A stretch of 64,000 nt of DNA from Paenibacillus rubinfantis. GTDB lineage: Bacteria; Bacillota; Bacilli; Paenibacillales; Paenibacillaceae. Made by a program: the position numbers and the translations under genes. The stretch is taken from positions 679,504 to 743,503 of the forward strand of contig NZ_LN909063.1 of NCBI RefSeq assembly GCF_001486505.1, in the 5' to 3' direction. Position 1 is the stretch's first letter; the number at the start of each line of letters is the position of its first letter. Shown here piece after piece: positions 1 to 8,248 of the stretch. Under the pieces are notes generated by a model. It saw only the letters and a program-made list of their open reading frames with translations. It was not told the origin of the DNA and did not search any database.

Positions 1-166
1 GCAGCTGCAGGGCTTCATCACGGTGGCGTCGGCCCAACTCCAATCCGGCCACAAACGTACCCGGGGGCAAAGTGTCCTGTGAGACATATAAAGCGAATGC
101 TCCCCACAATGCCGTGCCGAGGAGCCCGACAGAGAGGAGGATGGCTGCCAAATGTTTCTTTTTCAT
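1..166 (-). CDS. VanW/YoaR-like protein, N-terminal fragment
   Basis: The gene runs off the left edge; only about 55 N-terminal residues are present. The start codon is preceded by a good AAGGAG ribosome binding site 6 bases away. The product begins with MKKKHLAAILL and a hydrophobic stretch (residues 5-28) that looks like a signal anchor. It continues with LPPGTFVAGLELG, which resembles the opening of the peptidoglycan-binding domain in front of VanW domains (YoaR-like proteins). Secreted or membrane-anchored and cell-wall associated by inference. It is transcribed divergently from ftsE. The family call rests on a short stretch only. Confidence 0.5.
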   Translation of the reverse strand, partial: MKKKHLAAILLSVGLLGTALWGAFALYVSQDTLPPGTFVAGLELGRRHRDEALQL

Positions 167-274
167 ATCCGTCTCCTTCGTGTGAAGACCTTTATTTAAT
201 AGAAAAGAACCTTGTACAACCATATGTATGATCCAACTGCCGGAAACTTTCGGGTACTCAAGAGGTAACATCTT

Positions 275-283
275 TGTTACAAT
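275..283 (+). promoter_or_regulatory. Extended -10 promoter for ftsEX
   Basis: TGTTACAAT is an extended -10 element (TGn plus TACAAT) about 110 bases before the ftsE start. No good -35 box is seen at 17 bases, as is common for extended -10 promoters. Prediction from sequence only. Confidence 0.4.
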
Positions 284-396
284 AAAGATCGGACTTGAAG
301 GAAATTACTCAGGTTTTAAAGGATTTGGCAGGAACATGTCGAATGTTAAAAAGGGCCATCTATAGAGACGGAATCATAGATTTAGGACGTGATCAA

Positions 397-1083
397 GTGA
401 TAGAAATGCAGGATGTCTGGAAGACGTATCCGAATGGAACCCACGCCCTTAAAGGCGTTTCGGTCAAAATCGACCGTAATGAATTCGTGTATTTGGTTGG
501 TCCCTCCGGCGCAGGGAAATCAACTTTTATGAAACTAATTTACCGGGAAGAAGTGCCTACCAAAGGGCAGATTTCCGTTAACGGTTTTAATATCGGCAAA
601 CTCAAACCTCGCAAAATTCCCTATGTGCGCCGAAACATCGGGGTGATTTTCCAAGATTTTCGGCTGCTTCCGAAGCTTTCGGCATACGAGAACGTTGCCT
701 TTGCTTTGGAGGTTATCGAAGCCCCCAAGAAGGTCATCAAGAAACGCGTGATGGAAGTGCTCGACCTCGTCGGGCTGAAAAATAAAGCCAATCGCGATCC
801 ATCCCAACTATCCGGTGGAGAACAGCAACGGGTGGCAATCGCCCGGGCGATCGTTAATAACCCGTCCGTGATCATTGCGGACGAGCCTACGGGGAACCTT
901 GATCCCGAGACTTCCTGGGGGATTATGCAGCTGCTGGATGAGATCAATTTCCGCGGCACCACCATCGTTATGGCTACCCACAACAAAGAGATTGTAAATA
1001 CGATGCGCAAACGCGTCATCGCGATCGAACACGGCAACATCGTGCGAGACCAGCTGAGAGGGGAATACGGTTATGACTATTAG
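397..1083 (+). CDS. ftsE: Cell division ATP-binding protein FtsE
   Basis: ATPase subunit of the FtsEX complex, an ABC-type module at the membrane that activates peptidoglycan hydrolases through an extracellular partner. The chosen GTG start gives 228 residues, the usual FtsE length; the frame is open further upstream to a TTG, but that adds 34 residues unlike FtsE. Walker A GPSGAGKS lies at about residues 35-42, the ABC signature LSGGEQQR near 140, and Walker B with VIIADEP near 160. It overlaps ftsX by 11 bases, so the two are translationally coupled. Downstream genes for an M23 hydrolase-like partner and CtpB fit a cell-wall remodelling role. Confidence 0.95.
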   Translation: MIEMQDVWKTYPNGTHALKGVSVKIDRNEFVYLVGPSGAGKSTFMKLIYREEVPTKGQISVNGFNIGKLKPRKIPYVRRNIGVIFQDFRLLPKLSAYENVAFALEVIEAPKKVIKKRVMEVLDLVGLKNKANRDPSQLSGGEQQRVAIARAIVNNPSVIIADEPTGNLDPETSWGIMQLLDEINFRGTTIVMATHNKEIVNTMRKRVIAIEHGNIVRDQLRGEYGYDY

Positions 1084-1987
1084 CACCTTCGTGCGGCATT
1101 TGCGGGAAGGCGCGAAAAGCGTGTTCCGTAACGGCTGGATGTCGGTAGCGTCCGTGACCTCGATCATCGTTTCGCTGCTGATCCTAGGCGTGTTCACCTT
1201 GCTTGTACTGAACGTCAATGCGTTTGCCGATGAGGCGGACAGTCAGGTGCAGATCAAGGCCTACTTGAACTCGGATGTGACCGAAGCTGTACGCGACCAG
1301 ATATACAACGACATCGGCTCGATGGAAGAAGTCAGCAAAGTGACGTTGATCCCGAAGGCCGAAGGCTTGAAGGATTTCCGGGAGAAGCTGGGTGAGGAAG
1401 GCAAGGACCTGCTGGAGGGATACGACGAGACAACGAACCCAATCCCTGACACATTTGAGGTTCAGGTCATCGAGCCAACAACCGCACCTTACGTAGCCAG
1501 CAAAATTACCGCACTGAACGATAAATATGAAGAGAAGCCGATCTACAAAGTCAATTACGGACAAGGCACCGTGGAAAAATTGTTCAAAATCACCCGGGCA
1601 ATCCGCAATATCGGGTTTGCTTTTGTGGCTGGTCTAGGGTTGATGGCGATGTTCCTCATCTCCAACACGATCCGGGTGACGATCTTGGCTCGCCGCCGCG
1701 AGATCGGCATCATGAAGCTGGTCGGAGCGACGAACACCTTTATTCGGTGGCCGTTTTTCGTGGAAGGTGCACTGATTGGACTGATGGGTTCGCTGATCAC
1801 CGTAGGCGTGTTGTTCTTCAGTTACAACGAACTGGTGTCTTCGGTGAAAGCCGATGTTACATTGGCCATCCAGTTGGTACCCCTAAGCGAGATTGGTATG
1901 GAATTGGGCGGATTACTCGTTGGTCTTGGCCTATTGATCGGGATTTGGGGGAGTACGATGTCGATCCGGAAGTTTTTGAAGGTATAG
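1073..1987 (+). CDS. ftsX: Cell division permease-like protein FtsX
   Basis: Integral membrane partner of FtsE. The 304 residues show the FtsX layout: one membrane span at about residues 20-48, an extracellular domain (about 50-170) and three C-terminal spans (near 178-203, 225-250 and 275-297). The GATNTFIRWPFFVEG stretch before the third span is typical of the FtsX-like permease domain. It does not transport; in Firmicutes its outer loop engages a coiled-coil or CHAP/M23 hydrolase. The start is inside the end of ftsE. The M23 protein encoded next is the likely extracellular partner, which is inference from position. Confidence 0.95.
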   Translation: MTISTFVRHLREGAKSVFRNGWMSVASVTSIIVSLLILGVFTLLVLNVNAFADEADSQVQIKAYLNSDVTEAVRDQIYNDIGSMEEVSKVTLIPKAEGLKDFREKLGEEGKDLLEGYDETTNPIPDTFEVQVIEPTTAPYVASKITALNDKYEEKPIYKVNYGQGTVEKLFKITRAIRNIGFAFVAGLGLMAMFLISNTIRVTILARRREIGIMKLVGATNTFIRWPFFVEGALIGLMGSLITVGVLFFSYNELVSSVKADVTLAIQLVPLSEIGMELGGLLVGLGLLIGIWGSTMSIRKFLKV

Positions 1988-2033
1988 TATAGTGCACCGC
2001 GATCAAAAGCCGAGCTTAAGAAATTTAATGAGG

Positions 2034-2197
2034 TTAAAAATCCGGCTTTTCAGCGCCAAGAAGGTTGGATGAAGCAAGGGAGTGAGTAGCGGAGCGTAGC
2101 TGGATGCTACGTGAGCAACGGAGCGACTGGCTGAATTCAAGATTCGACCTCGAGTTACTTCGGAGCGTTACATCGCGATCAAAAGCCGTATTTTTAA
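2034..2197. repeat. MITE-like palindromic repeat, copy A
   Basis: This is one of five copies in the window of a 165-175-bp intergenic element. Its ends form an imperfect inverted repeat (GTTAAAAATCCGGCTTTTCA against the reverse complement of the right end, 18 of 20 matching). The core carries GTAGCGGAGCGTAG, a hairpin CGTAG-loop-CTACG, then GTGAGCAACGGAGCGAC and CTGAATTCAAGATTCGAC. A fragment like the right end of another copy (GATCAAAAGCCG) lies just before it, near 2001. No coding potential is convincing. Confidence 0.8.
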
Positions 2198-2227
2198 CTA
2201 CCTTATATGAAGGATGGGGAAACGAAG

Positions 2228-3439
2228 TTGAAGAAATGGGTAACCACGATCACCGTTGTCGCATTAGCTGCTTTAATTTTCCAACCGACTGAAGGCTTCG
2301 CCAAAACCATCAGCCAGATCGACAAAGAACTGAAGCAGCTTCAGGAGCAGGCCAAGCAGGCCAAAAAGCAGCAGGAGAAAGCCGCCAACCAGAAGCAGGA
2401 AGCACAGCATTACGTCAATAAAAACACCAATTATCTGAAACAATTGATGGGTCAGATCGAGGTCGTTAGCAATGAGCTCACGCAAATTTCGCTGAACATC
2501 GAGAAAACGGAGCAGGACCTGCGCACAACTGCGGAAAAATTGGACGAGACCCAAGCGCGGATCGAGGAGCGCTCTCATTTGCTCGATACCCGCGTTCGGT
2601 TGATGTATACGGATGGTGTCGTTTCCTATTTGGACGTATTGCTCTCCTCTACCAGCTTTACCGATTTCCTGGAGCGGGCTGACTCCCTGCAGGCGATTGC
2701 CGACCAGGACCATGTTCTTTTGGATGAGCATAAACGGGACAAGGAACTTATCGTACAGCAACAACAACAGCTGGAGCAGGATTATGCGAAAGTGAAGGAA
2801 CTCTACGCCGAGGCCGAGACTCGCAAAAGCGACTTGGAAGCCAAGGAGAATGAGAAGCAACAGCTGATTGCCAAATACAACGCCGACATTGAAGAATCCG
2901 AAGATATCAGTGAAGAGCAAGAAGCGCTCCTGGTTGAGCTGGCAACGAAACGTGCGGCGCTTGAGCAAGAGAAGAACAAGCTGAAGGCCGCTCAGGTTTA
3001 CAAATATAAAAAGAGCTCCACCGGATCCGGTGGATTTAAGGGTAACGGCGGTTCGTTCGGATTGCCCGTGGACGGCGCTCGAATTTCCTCCGGCTACGGT
3101 ACGCGGATCCACCCGATCACCGGCGTGAAGAAGAAGCATACCGGCGTGGATTTCGCGGCACCACAAGGTACGGATATCCATGCAGCGGAGGATGGCGTCG
3201 TGATTGTCGCAGAATGGTGGAGCGGGTACGGCAATACGGTAATCATCGACCACGGCGACAACGTATGGACGCTTTACGGTCATATCCGCAACGGCGGGAT
3301 TAAGGTGGAAAAAGGTCAGCAAGTCAAAAAAGGCGAAAAAATCGCTGAAGTGGGAAGCACCGGCAACTCCACCGGCCCACACTGCCATTTCGAGGTCCGG
3401 ATTAACGGGAACCCGGTAGACCCGATGCCGTATTTGTAA
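2228..3439 (+). CDS. Secreted coiled-coil M23 murein hydrolase activator (EnvC-like)
   Basis: An EnvC/NlpD-type peptidase M23 protein of about 403 residues. A signal peptide (MKKWVTTITVV...GFA) is followed by a long coiled coil rich in Gln, Lys and Glu (about residues 30-255), a Gly/Ser linker and a C-terminal M23 (LytM) domain. The domain shows GYGTRIHPITG, the KKHTGVDFA zinc motif and GPHCHFEV, so the zinc ligands appear intact and it may be an active endopeptidase rather than a pseudo-enzyme. I chose the TTG start because it gives a clean signal peptide; an ATG 21 bases upstream lacks a ribosome site. Position after ftsEX suggests it is the hydrolase controlled by FtsEX. Confidence 0.88.
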   Translation: MKKWVTTITVVALAALIFQPTEGFAKTISQIDKELKQLQEQAKQAKKQQEKAANQKQEAQHYVNKNTNYLKQLMGQIEVVSNELTQISLNIEKTEQDLRTTAEKLDETQARIEERSHLLDTRVRLMYTDGVVSYLDVLLSSTSFTDFLERADSLQAIADQDHVLLDEHKRDKELIVQQQQQLEQDYAKVKELYAEAETRKSDLEAKENEKQQLIAKYNADIEESEDISEEQEALLVELATKRAALEQEKNKLKAAQVYKYKKSSTGSGGFKGNGGSFGLPVDGARISSGYGTRIHPITGVKKKHTGVDFAAPQGTDIHAAEDGVVIVAEWWSGYGNTVIIDHGDNVWTLYGHIRNGGIKVEKGQQVKKGEKIAEVGSTGNSTGPHCHFEVRINGNPVDPMPYL

Positions 3440-3513
3440 TAAAATAGCTATAGTGTTCGAGCGAAAACGGATACCGCCTTTTTGGGGCTGGGTCCGTTTT
3501 CCTCTTAGATTCG

Positions 3514-3686
3514 AGTTTTCAAATCGGGGGATGAGCACCGAGAAGGTTGGATGAAGCTAGAGACAGAGTAGCGGAGCGTAGTCGTAGGCTACGTGAGCAA
3601 CGGAAGGCTCGCTGAATTCAAGATTCGACGTCGATTCAGCTCCTTAGAAATGCTTCGTGATCATAAGCCGATTTTAAAACCACCTG
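3514..3686. repeat. MITE-like palindromic repeat, copy B
   Basis: Same element as the copies near 2034 and 12546. It has the GAGCACCGAGAAGGTTGG motif, the CGTAG-TCGTAGG-CTACG hairpin and imperfect terminal inverted repeats (GTTTTCAAATCGG against a GTTTTAAAATCGG complement). It is followed 12 bases later by an almost identical copy, giving a tandem pair with a 185-base period between the M23 gene and ctpB. Confidence 0.8.
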
Positions 3687-3698
3687 ACTAGGATGGAA

Positions 3699-3871
3699 GT
3701 TTTCAAATCGGGGGATGAGCACCGAGAAGGTTGGATGAAGCTAGAGACAGAGTAGCGGAGCGTAGTCGTAGGCTACGTGAGCAACGGAAGGCTCGGCTGA
3801 ATTCAAGATTCGACGTCGATTCAGCTCCTTAGAAATGCCTCGTGATCATAAGCCGATTTTAAAACCACCTT
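3699..3871. repeat. MITE-like palindromic repeat, copy C
   Basis: Near-identical to copy B; the differences I see are an extra G in GGCTCGGCTGAATTC and TGCCTCGTG for TGCTTCGTG. Such identity points to a recent tandem duplication of element plus spacer rather than independent insertion. Confidence 0.8.
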
Positions 3872-3980
3872 ATATTGTAAATATTTCTCATGGGCGGGAC
3901 ATATACTATGGGACGTTCAAATTCGGACGGGCCGGGCGCGTTCCCGGGATCGTTCATCTTTTTGGAGGCGGTGATGAAGG

Positions 3981-5432
3981 ATGTTTAAAGGTCGTACGGT
4001 AACCCTGCTCGTTGTCGCAGCCATGCTGGTCAGCAGCTTGTTGACGTTAACGCTGACGGGGGAATGGAGCTTTGCCGGAACGGGACCGCTGCGCAGCGGA
4101 AATTTTGCCGACACGGCCGGCACCGGCTCAAAAGCGGACATCAAAAAAATCGAGACGGCACTGCAGCTCGTCCAGAAAAACTACGTCGAAGACGTGGATA
4201 CGAACAAATTAATCAACGGTGCCATCGACGGGATGATGAATGCGCTGGAGGATCCGTTTTCCTCCTACATGGCCCCGGATACCGCGCAGCAATTTTCGGA
4301 GCAGATTGAGGGTTCTTTTACCGGAATCGGGGCGGAAGTGTCTATGGAGAACGGCAATGTGGTTGTCGTCTCTCCGATCAAGGGCTCTCCTGCGGAAAAA
4401 GCCGGCATTCAGCCGAAGGATATCCTGCTGTCGGTGAACGGTGAATCCTTTGAAGGCTTAAGTCTAAACGAGGCGGTGGCGAAAATCCGCGGCCCGAAAG
4501 GGACGAAGGCCAAGGTGAAGGTCAAACGTGCCGGGACAGCCAATACGCTGGAATTTGAGATCGTCCGCGATGACATCGCGCTGGAAACCGTGTACGCCGA
4601 GATGAAGGAAGGCAAAATCGGGGTAATCGGGGTCACCGAATTTTCGTTAAATACAGCCGATCGCTTCAAAAAAGAACTAGCCGCCTTGGAGAAACAAGGC
4701 ATGAAGGGCCTGGTTATCGATGTGCGCAACAACCCGGGCGGTGTGCTTGACGTCGTTGAGACGATGGCCGAGGTGTTCGTGCCGGAAGGCAAAGCGATCG
4801 TCCAGATCGAAGATAAGTACAAACGCCGGCAGCAGTCGGTTTCCAAAGGAAGCGGCAAATCCTATCCCATCGTTGTGGTGACAAACAAGGGCAGCGCGAG
4901 CGCCTCGGAGATCTTGGCTGGAGCTTTGCAGGAATCCGCGGGAGCGAAGCTGGTTGGGGAAGCCACCTACGGCAAAGGCACGGTGCAATCGAGCTACAGC
5001 CAGGAGATGGGCGACGGCAGTCTGCTGAAAATCACTATCGCCAAGTGGCTGACGCCAAACGGCGAGTGGATTCACAAAAAGGGGATCAAGCCGGATGTTG
5101 AGGTGTCGCAGCCGGATTATTTTACGGTAGCCCCCATTAATAAGGAAAAAACGTACCAATACGATATGCTGGGTGAAGATATCAAAAGCGCCCAAACAAT
5201 GTTGAGCGGTCTCGGTTATGATCCGGGCCGGAAGGATGGCTACTTCGATAAAAATACCGAGAAGGCGCTGAAAAAGTTCCAGTCCGACCAGAAGCTGACG
5301 GCGAACGGGGTCCTGGATGCGAAAACCGCCGAGGCGTTGGAGAGCAGTGTTATCCAACAAATCCGCGATCCGAAAAACGACGCGCAGTTAAATCGCGCGC
5401 TGGAGATCGTCCGGAAGGAAATCACCTCATAG
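3981..5432 (+). CDS. ctpB: Carboxy-terminal processing protease CtpB-like (S41)
   Basis: A secreted, membrane-tethered serine protease of 483 residues. A signal anchor (residues 5-30) is followed by a PDZ domain (about 105-190, with GIGAEVS and SPAEKAGI), the S41 catalytic domain (about 205-375) and a C-terminal peptidoglycan-binding PG_binding_1 domain (about 405-460, GYFDKNTEKALKKFQ). The catalytic serine sits in KGSASASEI and the lysine in YGKGTVQ. The extra peptidoglycan-binding domain is typical of Bacillales CtpA/CtpB. In B. subtilis CtpB cuts SpoIVFA in sporulation signalling; whether this copy does the same is not shown. It lies between the FtsEX block and minJ. Confidence 0.9.
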   Translation: MFKGRTVTLLVVAAMLVSSLLTLTLTGEWSFAGTGPLRSGNFADTAGTGSKADIKKIETALQLVQKNYVEDVDTNKLINGAIDGMMNALEDPFSSYMAPDTAQQFSEQIEGSFTGIGAEVSMENGNVVVVSPIKGSPAEKAGIQPKDILLSVNGESFEGLSLNEAVAKIRGPKGTKAKVKVKRAGTANTLEFEIVRDDIALETVYAEMKEGKIGVIGVTEFSLNTADRFKKELAALEKQGMKGLVIDVRNNPGGVLDVVETMAEVFVPEGKAIVQIEDKYKRRQQSVSKGSGKSYPIVVVTNKGSASASEILAGALQESAGAKLVGEATYGKGTVQSSYSQEMGDGSLLKITIAKWLTPNGEWIHKKGIKPDVEVSQPDYFTVAPINKEKTYQYDMLGEDIKSAQTMLSGLGYDPGRKDGYFDKNTEKALKKFQSDQKLTANGVLDAKTAEALESSVIQQIRDPKNDAQLNRALEIVRKEITS

Positions 5433-5446
5433 TTGTCGAAACCCTT

Positions 5447-5477
5447 AGAGGGCTGAAATCCGGCCCTCTTTTTTTCT
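5447..5477 (+). terminator. Rho-independent terminator after ctpB
   Basis: AGAGGGC pairs with GCCCTCT around a short loop and is followed by a run of T. Confidence 0.85.
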
Positions 5478-5568
5478 GATTAGCGGAAGGAAGTACATAA
5501 GTTAATCATTCCTGATTTTCATAGAGCAAGGTTTAACTTATACCGATTAAAAGGAGCGTGAGTACCTC

Positions 5569-6825
5569 TTGGATCTCATTCTGGAAGGATTATGGAATCT
5601 GGCGGAAGCAGGGGCGCAGCTATTGTTGCAGCCATTCTACTATATTTCGATCATCATCGTCCTGCTGATGTATCGCAGGCAGGTGGTGCTGGAGCGCCGG
5701 CTGTTTCATGTTCGCCTGCACAGCTGGGGCTTGCAGACCTGGCGTACCGTCCTTAGCGGATTATTGGCCGGGTTGGCGGTTTCCGTCGTCTTCGTATTCC
5801 TCGGAATGAATCTGACGATGGAGGGGTTGCTCTGCCTTTGGGTGGTTACGTTCGTGTTGATGCTGTTCGGCATCCGTTATTTATGTCTGGCCTATTCGGT
5901 GGCCTTGCTTGGCATGATCCAGTTTGTGCTGAATTGGTTCCCGGGATTTACGGGCAGTGGCTTTGGGGGCGACGTCATTCGGATCGTTCGGGAAATGGAC
6001 ATTCCGGCGCTGTTGTGCCTGGTTGGGCTGCTGCATCTGGCCGAGGGCCTGTTGGTCCGTTGGCAAGGGGCTTCATTTGCCGGTCCGTTGTTTTTTGAAG
6101 GCAAACGGGGCCGGCTGATCGGCGGATACCAGATGCAAACCTTGTGGCCGGTGCCGCTGTTCCTGCTCGTGCCGGCGCAAACTACGGGCGGGGTGCTGCC
6201 GTGGACGCCTTTTTTTGGCGGGGATGCCTGGCAGGGTGGATTTAGCCTGATGGCGCTGCCAATCATGCTGGGGTTCTCCGAGATGACGGTGACTCTGCTG
6301 CCGAAGGGGAAAGCCCGCATCACATCGGGCTGGCTGCTGGGGTATGGCGCGGTTATCACTGTGCTGGCTTTGCTGGCCGCTTGGTGGAGCCCGCTGATGC
6401 CTGTGGCCGCGATCGCAGCGTTCGTGTTCCACGACTCGCTGATCTGGCTGAGCCGCTATGGAGAGCAGCAGCGCAGCCCGGTGTTTGTCCATCCGCAGGG
6501 GGGACTGAAGGTACTGGCGGTGCTGCCGGGCAGTCCGGCGGAGGAATTGGGCATCCGGACCGGCGAGACCATCATGAAGGTGAACGGCGTGCCGGTGCCA
6601 ACCAAGGAAGATCTGCATGCGGCGCTGCGGATCAACCCGGCTTTTTGCAAGCTGGAGGTGCGTAATCTCGCGGGCGAGAGTAAATTCCTCCAGCGCGCCA
6701 TCTACGCCGGCGACCACCACCAGCTCGGCGCGATCCTCGCGCCGGATGAGCTGGCGCCGGCGGCGGCACTGTCCCTTTTACACATCTCGATGTGTATAAG
6801 AGACCGCACCCGATCACCGGTGTGA
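5569..6825 (+). CDS. minJ: MinJ-like polytopic PDZ protein (3' end damaged by an adapter-like sequence)
   Basis: A membrane protein with about eight hydrophobic spans (residues 1-300) and a C-terminal cytoplasmic PDZ domain (about 305-395, GGLKVLAVLPGSPAEELGIRTG). Layout and neighbourhood next to ctpB and ftsEX match B. subtilis MinJ, which links DivIVA to MinD at the division site. The TTG start has AAGGAG 12 bases upstream. The reading frame is genuine only to about 6768: the last 18-19 residues (LSLLHISMCIRDR...) are the translation of a sequence matching the Nextera transposase mosaic ends, so the true C-terminus and stop codon are missing from this assembly. The protein is probably only slightly shortened. 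Confidence 0.78.
   Translation: MDLILEGLWNLAEAGAQLLLQPFYYISIIIVLLMYRRQVVLERRLFHVRLHSWGLQTWRTVLSGLLAGLAVSVVFVFLGMNLTMEGLLCLWVVTFVLMLFGIRYLCLAYSVALLGMIQFVLNWFPGFTGSGFGGDVIRIVREMDIPALLCLVGLLHLAEGLLVRWQGASFAGPLFFEGKRGRLIGGYQMQTLWPVPLFLLVPAQTTGGVLPWTPFFGGDAWQGGFSLMALPIMLGFSEMTVTLLPKGKARITSGWLLGYGAVITVLALLAAWWSPLMPVAAIAAFVFHDSLIWLSRYGEQQRSPVFVHPQGGLKVLAVLPGSPAEELGIRTGETIMKVNGVPVPTKEDLHAALRINPAFCKLEVRNLAGESKFLQRAIYAGDHHQLGAILAPDELAPAAALSLLHISMCIRDRTRSPV
6769..6805. other. Nextera-like mosaic-end junction (assembly artefact)
   Basis: The left half reads CTGTCCCTTTTACACATCT, 17 of 19 bases identical to the complement of the Tn5/Nextera mosaic end; the right half, beginning CGATGTGTATAAGAGACC, matches the mosaic end at nearly all positions. 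Two mosaic ends back to back are the signature of a library junction adapter. The 36 bases that follow (to about 6841) resemble the M23 coding sequence near 3107 (HPITGVK), as expected of a chimeric read. Not biological DNA, in my reading. Confidence 0.85.
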
Positions 6826-6859
6826 AGAACGAGCATGCACCGGAGGCGGCGCGGGCAAC

Positions 6860-6903
6860 AAAACCCCGCCTGGGAGGGTTTTCTCTCCCAGGCGGGGTTT
6901 TTG
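6860..6903 (+). terminator. Strong terminator after minJ
   Basis: AAAACCCCGCCTGGGA pairs perfectly with TCCCAGGCGGGGTTTT around a 10-base loop and ends in a T run. It probably ended the minJ transcript. Confidence 0.85.
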
Positions 6904-6912
6904 CTGCTTTGC

Positions 6913-7096
6913 TAACGGACCTAGATGCCGCTATTTGCATGGGATAGGCAGCTATGGGGTTTTAACGGACTCAGATGCTCTTATTTGCCTTGTTTTGGGT
7001 GCAGTTCACCTGTTTTCGCCGAGATAAGGTCTTCTCGGTCCGTTAGAGTGGGAAATCATGCGGGAAATAGCAAATAAGGTCCCTCAGGTCCGTTAA
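6913..7096. repeat. TAACGGAC fold-back repeat, block 1
   Basis: The block has two forward units (TAACGGACC/T...GCTATTTGC or CTTATTTGC at about 6913 and 6963) and two reverse-complement units (AATAAGGTC...GGTCCGTTA ending at about 7045 and 7095). The same forward-forward-reverse-reverse plan recurs near 8060 and 53753 and, with one reverse unit, near 27288. Nothing in it looks coding. Confidence 0.8.
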
Positions 7097-7140
7097 AGTT
7101 CTGCGGAGTGGGGTGGGGGCAACGGTATGTCAGGCCTTCA

Positions 7141-7217
7141 AGCTCACAAGCCCCCAAGCCCCCAAGCCCCCAAGCCCCCAAGCCCAAAGCTCACAAGCTC
7201 ACAAGCTCACAAGCCCC
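7141..7217. repeat. Short tandem repeat of 8-bp units
   Basis: Consecutive AAGCCCCC units (about four and a half) are followed by AAGCTCAC units. It is simple-sequence DNA just past the 3' end of the nuclease-like gene and may vary in length between strains. Confidence 0.85.
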
Positions 7218-7234
7218 CACAACCCTCTAACCCC

Positions 7235-7885
7235 TCAACGCACAAGTCGATACGTCCGGTAGCGGCTCTTCCCGCTGGCAACAGAAAGCTCCTGTTTGTG
7301 TGCTAACCTATGCAAAATTCGTCTGGCGTGACGGTCTGTGATCCGCAAATGTTCCGACAACTCAAGTGGACTAATGGGACGCAGTGCCCGTCGTGCAAAA
7401 CGTACCGTTTCCGCCTCCAACCAATCCAAGTTGGGTTGTACCGCTGCAGTCAGAAACTTACCAATCAACGACAATACCAGCTGCTGGCATTGCTTTGGCT
7501 CCTCCACGATCGATAAGTATGCGATGGGGAGTAACGTCCAACCGTCTAGGGCTAGCAAGCTGTGACGCCAGCACAAATCCTTGAAACGCCGTACGTCCAA
7601 ATCCCTTGCGTGGGGGCCGTATCCTTGAATTTCAATCGCTCCTTTCACCGACCCTGACCCAGGTAGATAAGCGAGGTCCAAGTAACGGTAGCCGTTGTTG
7701 AAATCCCGCACCTCCCATTCCGGGTATAGGTGATCGAAGTGTCCAACAGCAGGGAAACAGACGAATCGCAAAAATTCTATCGTGCCATGTCCCAACCCTT
7801 TTTGCAGGAGCTCCAACCGTCTAGGGTTCTTCTCCTCCTCCAATTGACGCGCCATCCATGTCTCAAAAGCCTGATCAAAGTTCAT
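7235..7885 (-). CDS. Hypothetical protein with a restriction-endonuclease-like core and C-terminal HTH
   Basis: About 216 residues from the ATG I prefer, which follows GAGGAAGG by about 10 bases; a longer form starting at 7942 is possible. The middle section, YLDLAYLP followed by GAIEIQGYG, has the spaced Asp and Glu-x-Gln pattern of DUF559/Vsr-like nuclease folds, and is followed by an LLALDGWTLLPIAY strand like those families. The C-terminal 60 residues (SPLELSEHLRITDRHARRILHRL) look like a winged helix-turn-helix. Function is unknown; it could be a nuclease-fold transcriptional regulator. It sits alone between two repeat blocks. Confidence 0.6.
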   Translation of the reverse strand: MNFDQAFETWMARQLEEEKNPRRLELLQKGLGHGTIEFLRFVCFPAVGHFDHLYPEWEVRDFNNGYRYLDLAYLPGSGSVKGAIEIQGYGPHARDLDVRRFKDLCWRHSLLALDGWTLLPIAYLSIVEEPKQCQQLVLSLIGKFLTAAVQPNLDWLEAETVRFARRALRPISPLELSEHLRITDRHARRILHRLAHKQELSVASGKSRYRTYRLVR

Positions 7886-8059
7886 TCCAGCCCAACCTTC
7901 CTCTATTGGTGAAAACAAAACGCCGCCCCGATCCCATTCCACCCCATAAGGGTCGAAGGATCAAGACGGCGTGTGCTTCACGGCGTATTTGAGAATAGTG
8001 TATCGTGCTCATCCCATTCTGGCAATGGTTCTGTAGGAGGTTCCAGCACTTTGTTACTT

Positions 8060-8243
8060 CTAACGGACCGAGTGGCCCTTATTTCACCACTATTCTATCG
8101 AGATCAACTCTAACGGACTCCAGAGACGTTATTTTGTCCAATTTCGAGCGTTAGCACCGTTTGCCTAGCCAATAAAGGCTCTCAGGTCCGTTAGCCGGGG
8201 AAATAAGCCGGGAAATGGTAAATAGCGTCATTGAGGTCCGTTA
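8060..8243. repeat. TAACGGAC fold-back repeat, block 2
   Basis: Two forward units begin with TAACGGAC at about 8061 and 8111, and two reverse units end in GGTCCGTTA at about 8193 and 8243. It has the same spacing and order as block 1, and the two blocks flank the nuclease-like gene. Confidence 0.8.
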
Positions 8244-8248
8244 GAGCA

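Noticed and set aside
2104..2292. Small gene before the M23 protein
   Set aside because: It lies mostly within a copy of the dispersed palindromic repeat and lacks a ribosome site.
2273..3538. Open frame of about 420 codons antisense to the M23 gene
   Set aside because: The Leu/Phe-rich product is the complement of a Gln/Lys/Glu coiled coil, so it is an artefact of composition.
7141..7217. CRISPR-like regular repeats
   Set aside because: The units are 8 bp with no unique spacers and no cas genes nearby; simple tandem repeat.
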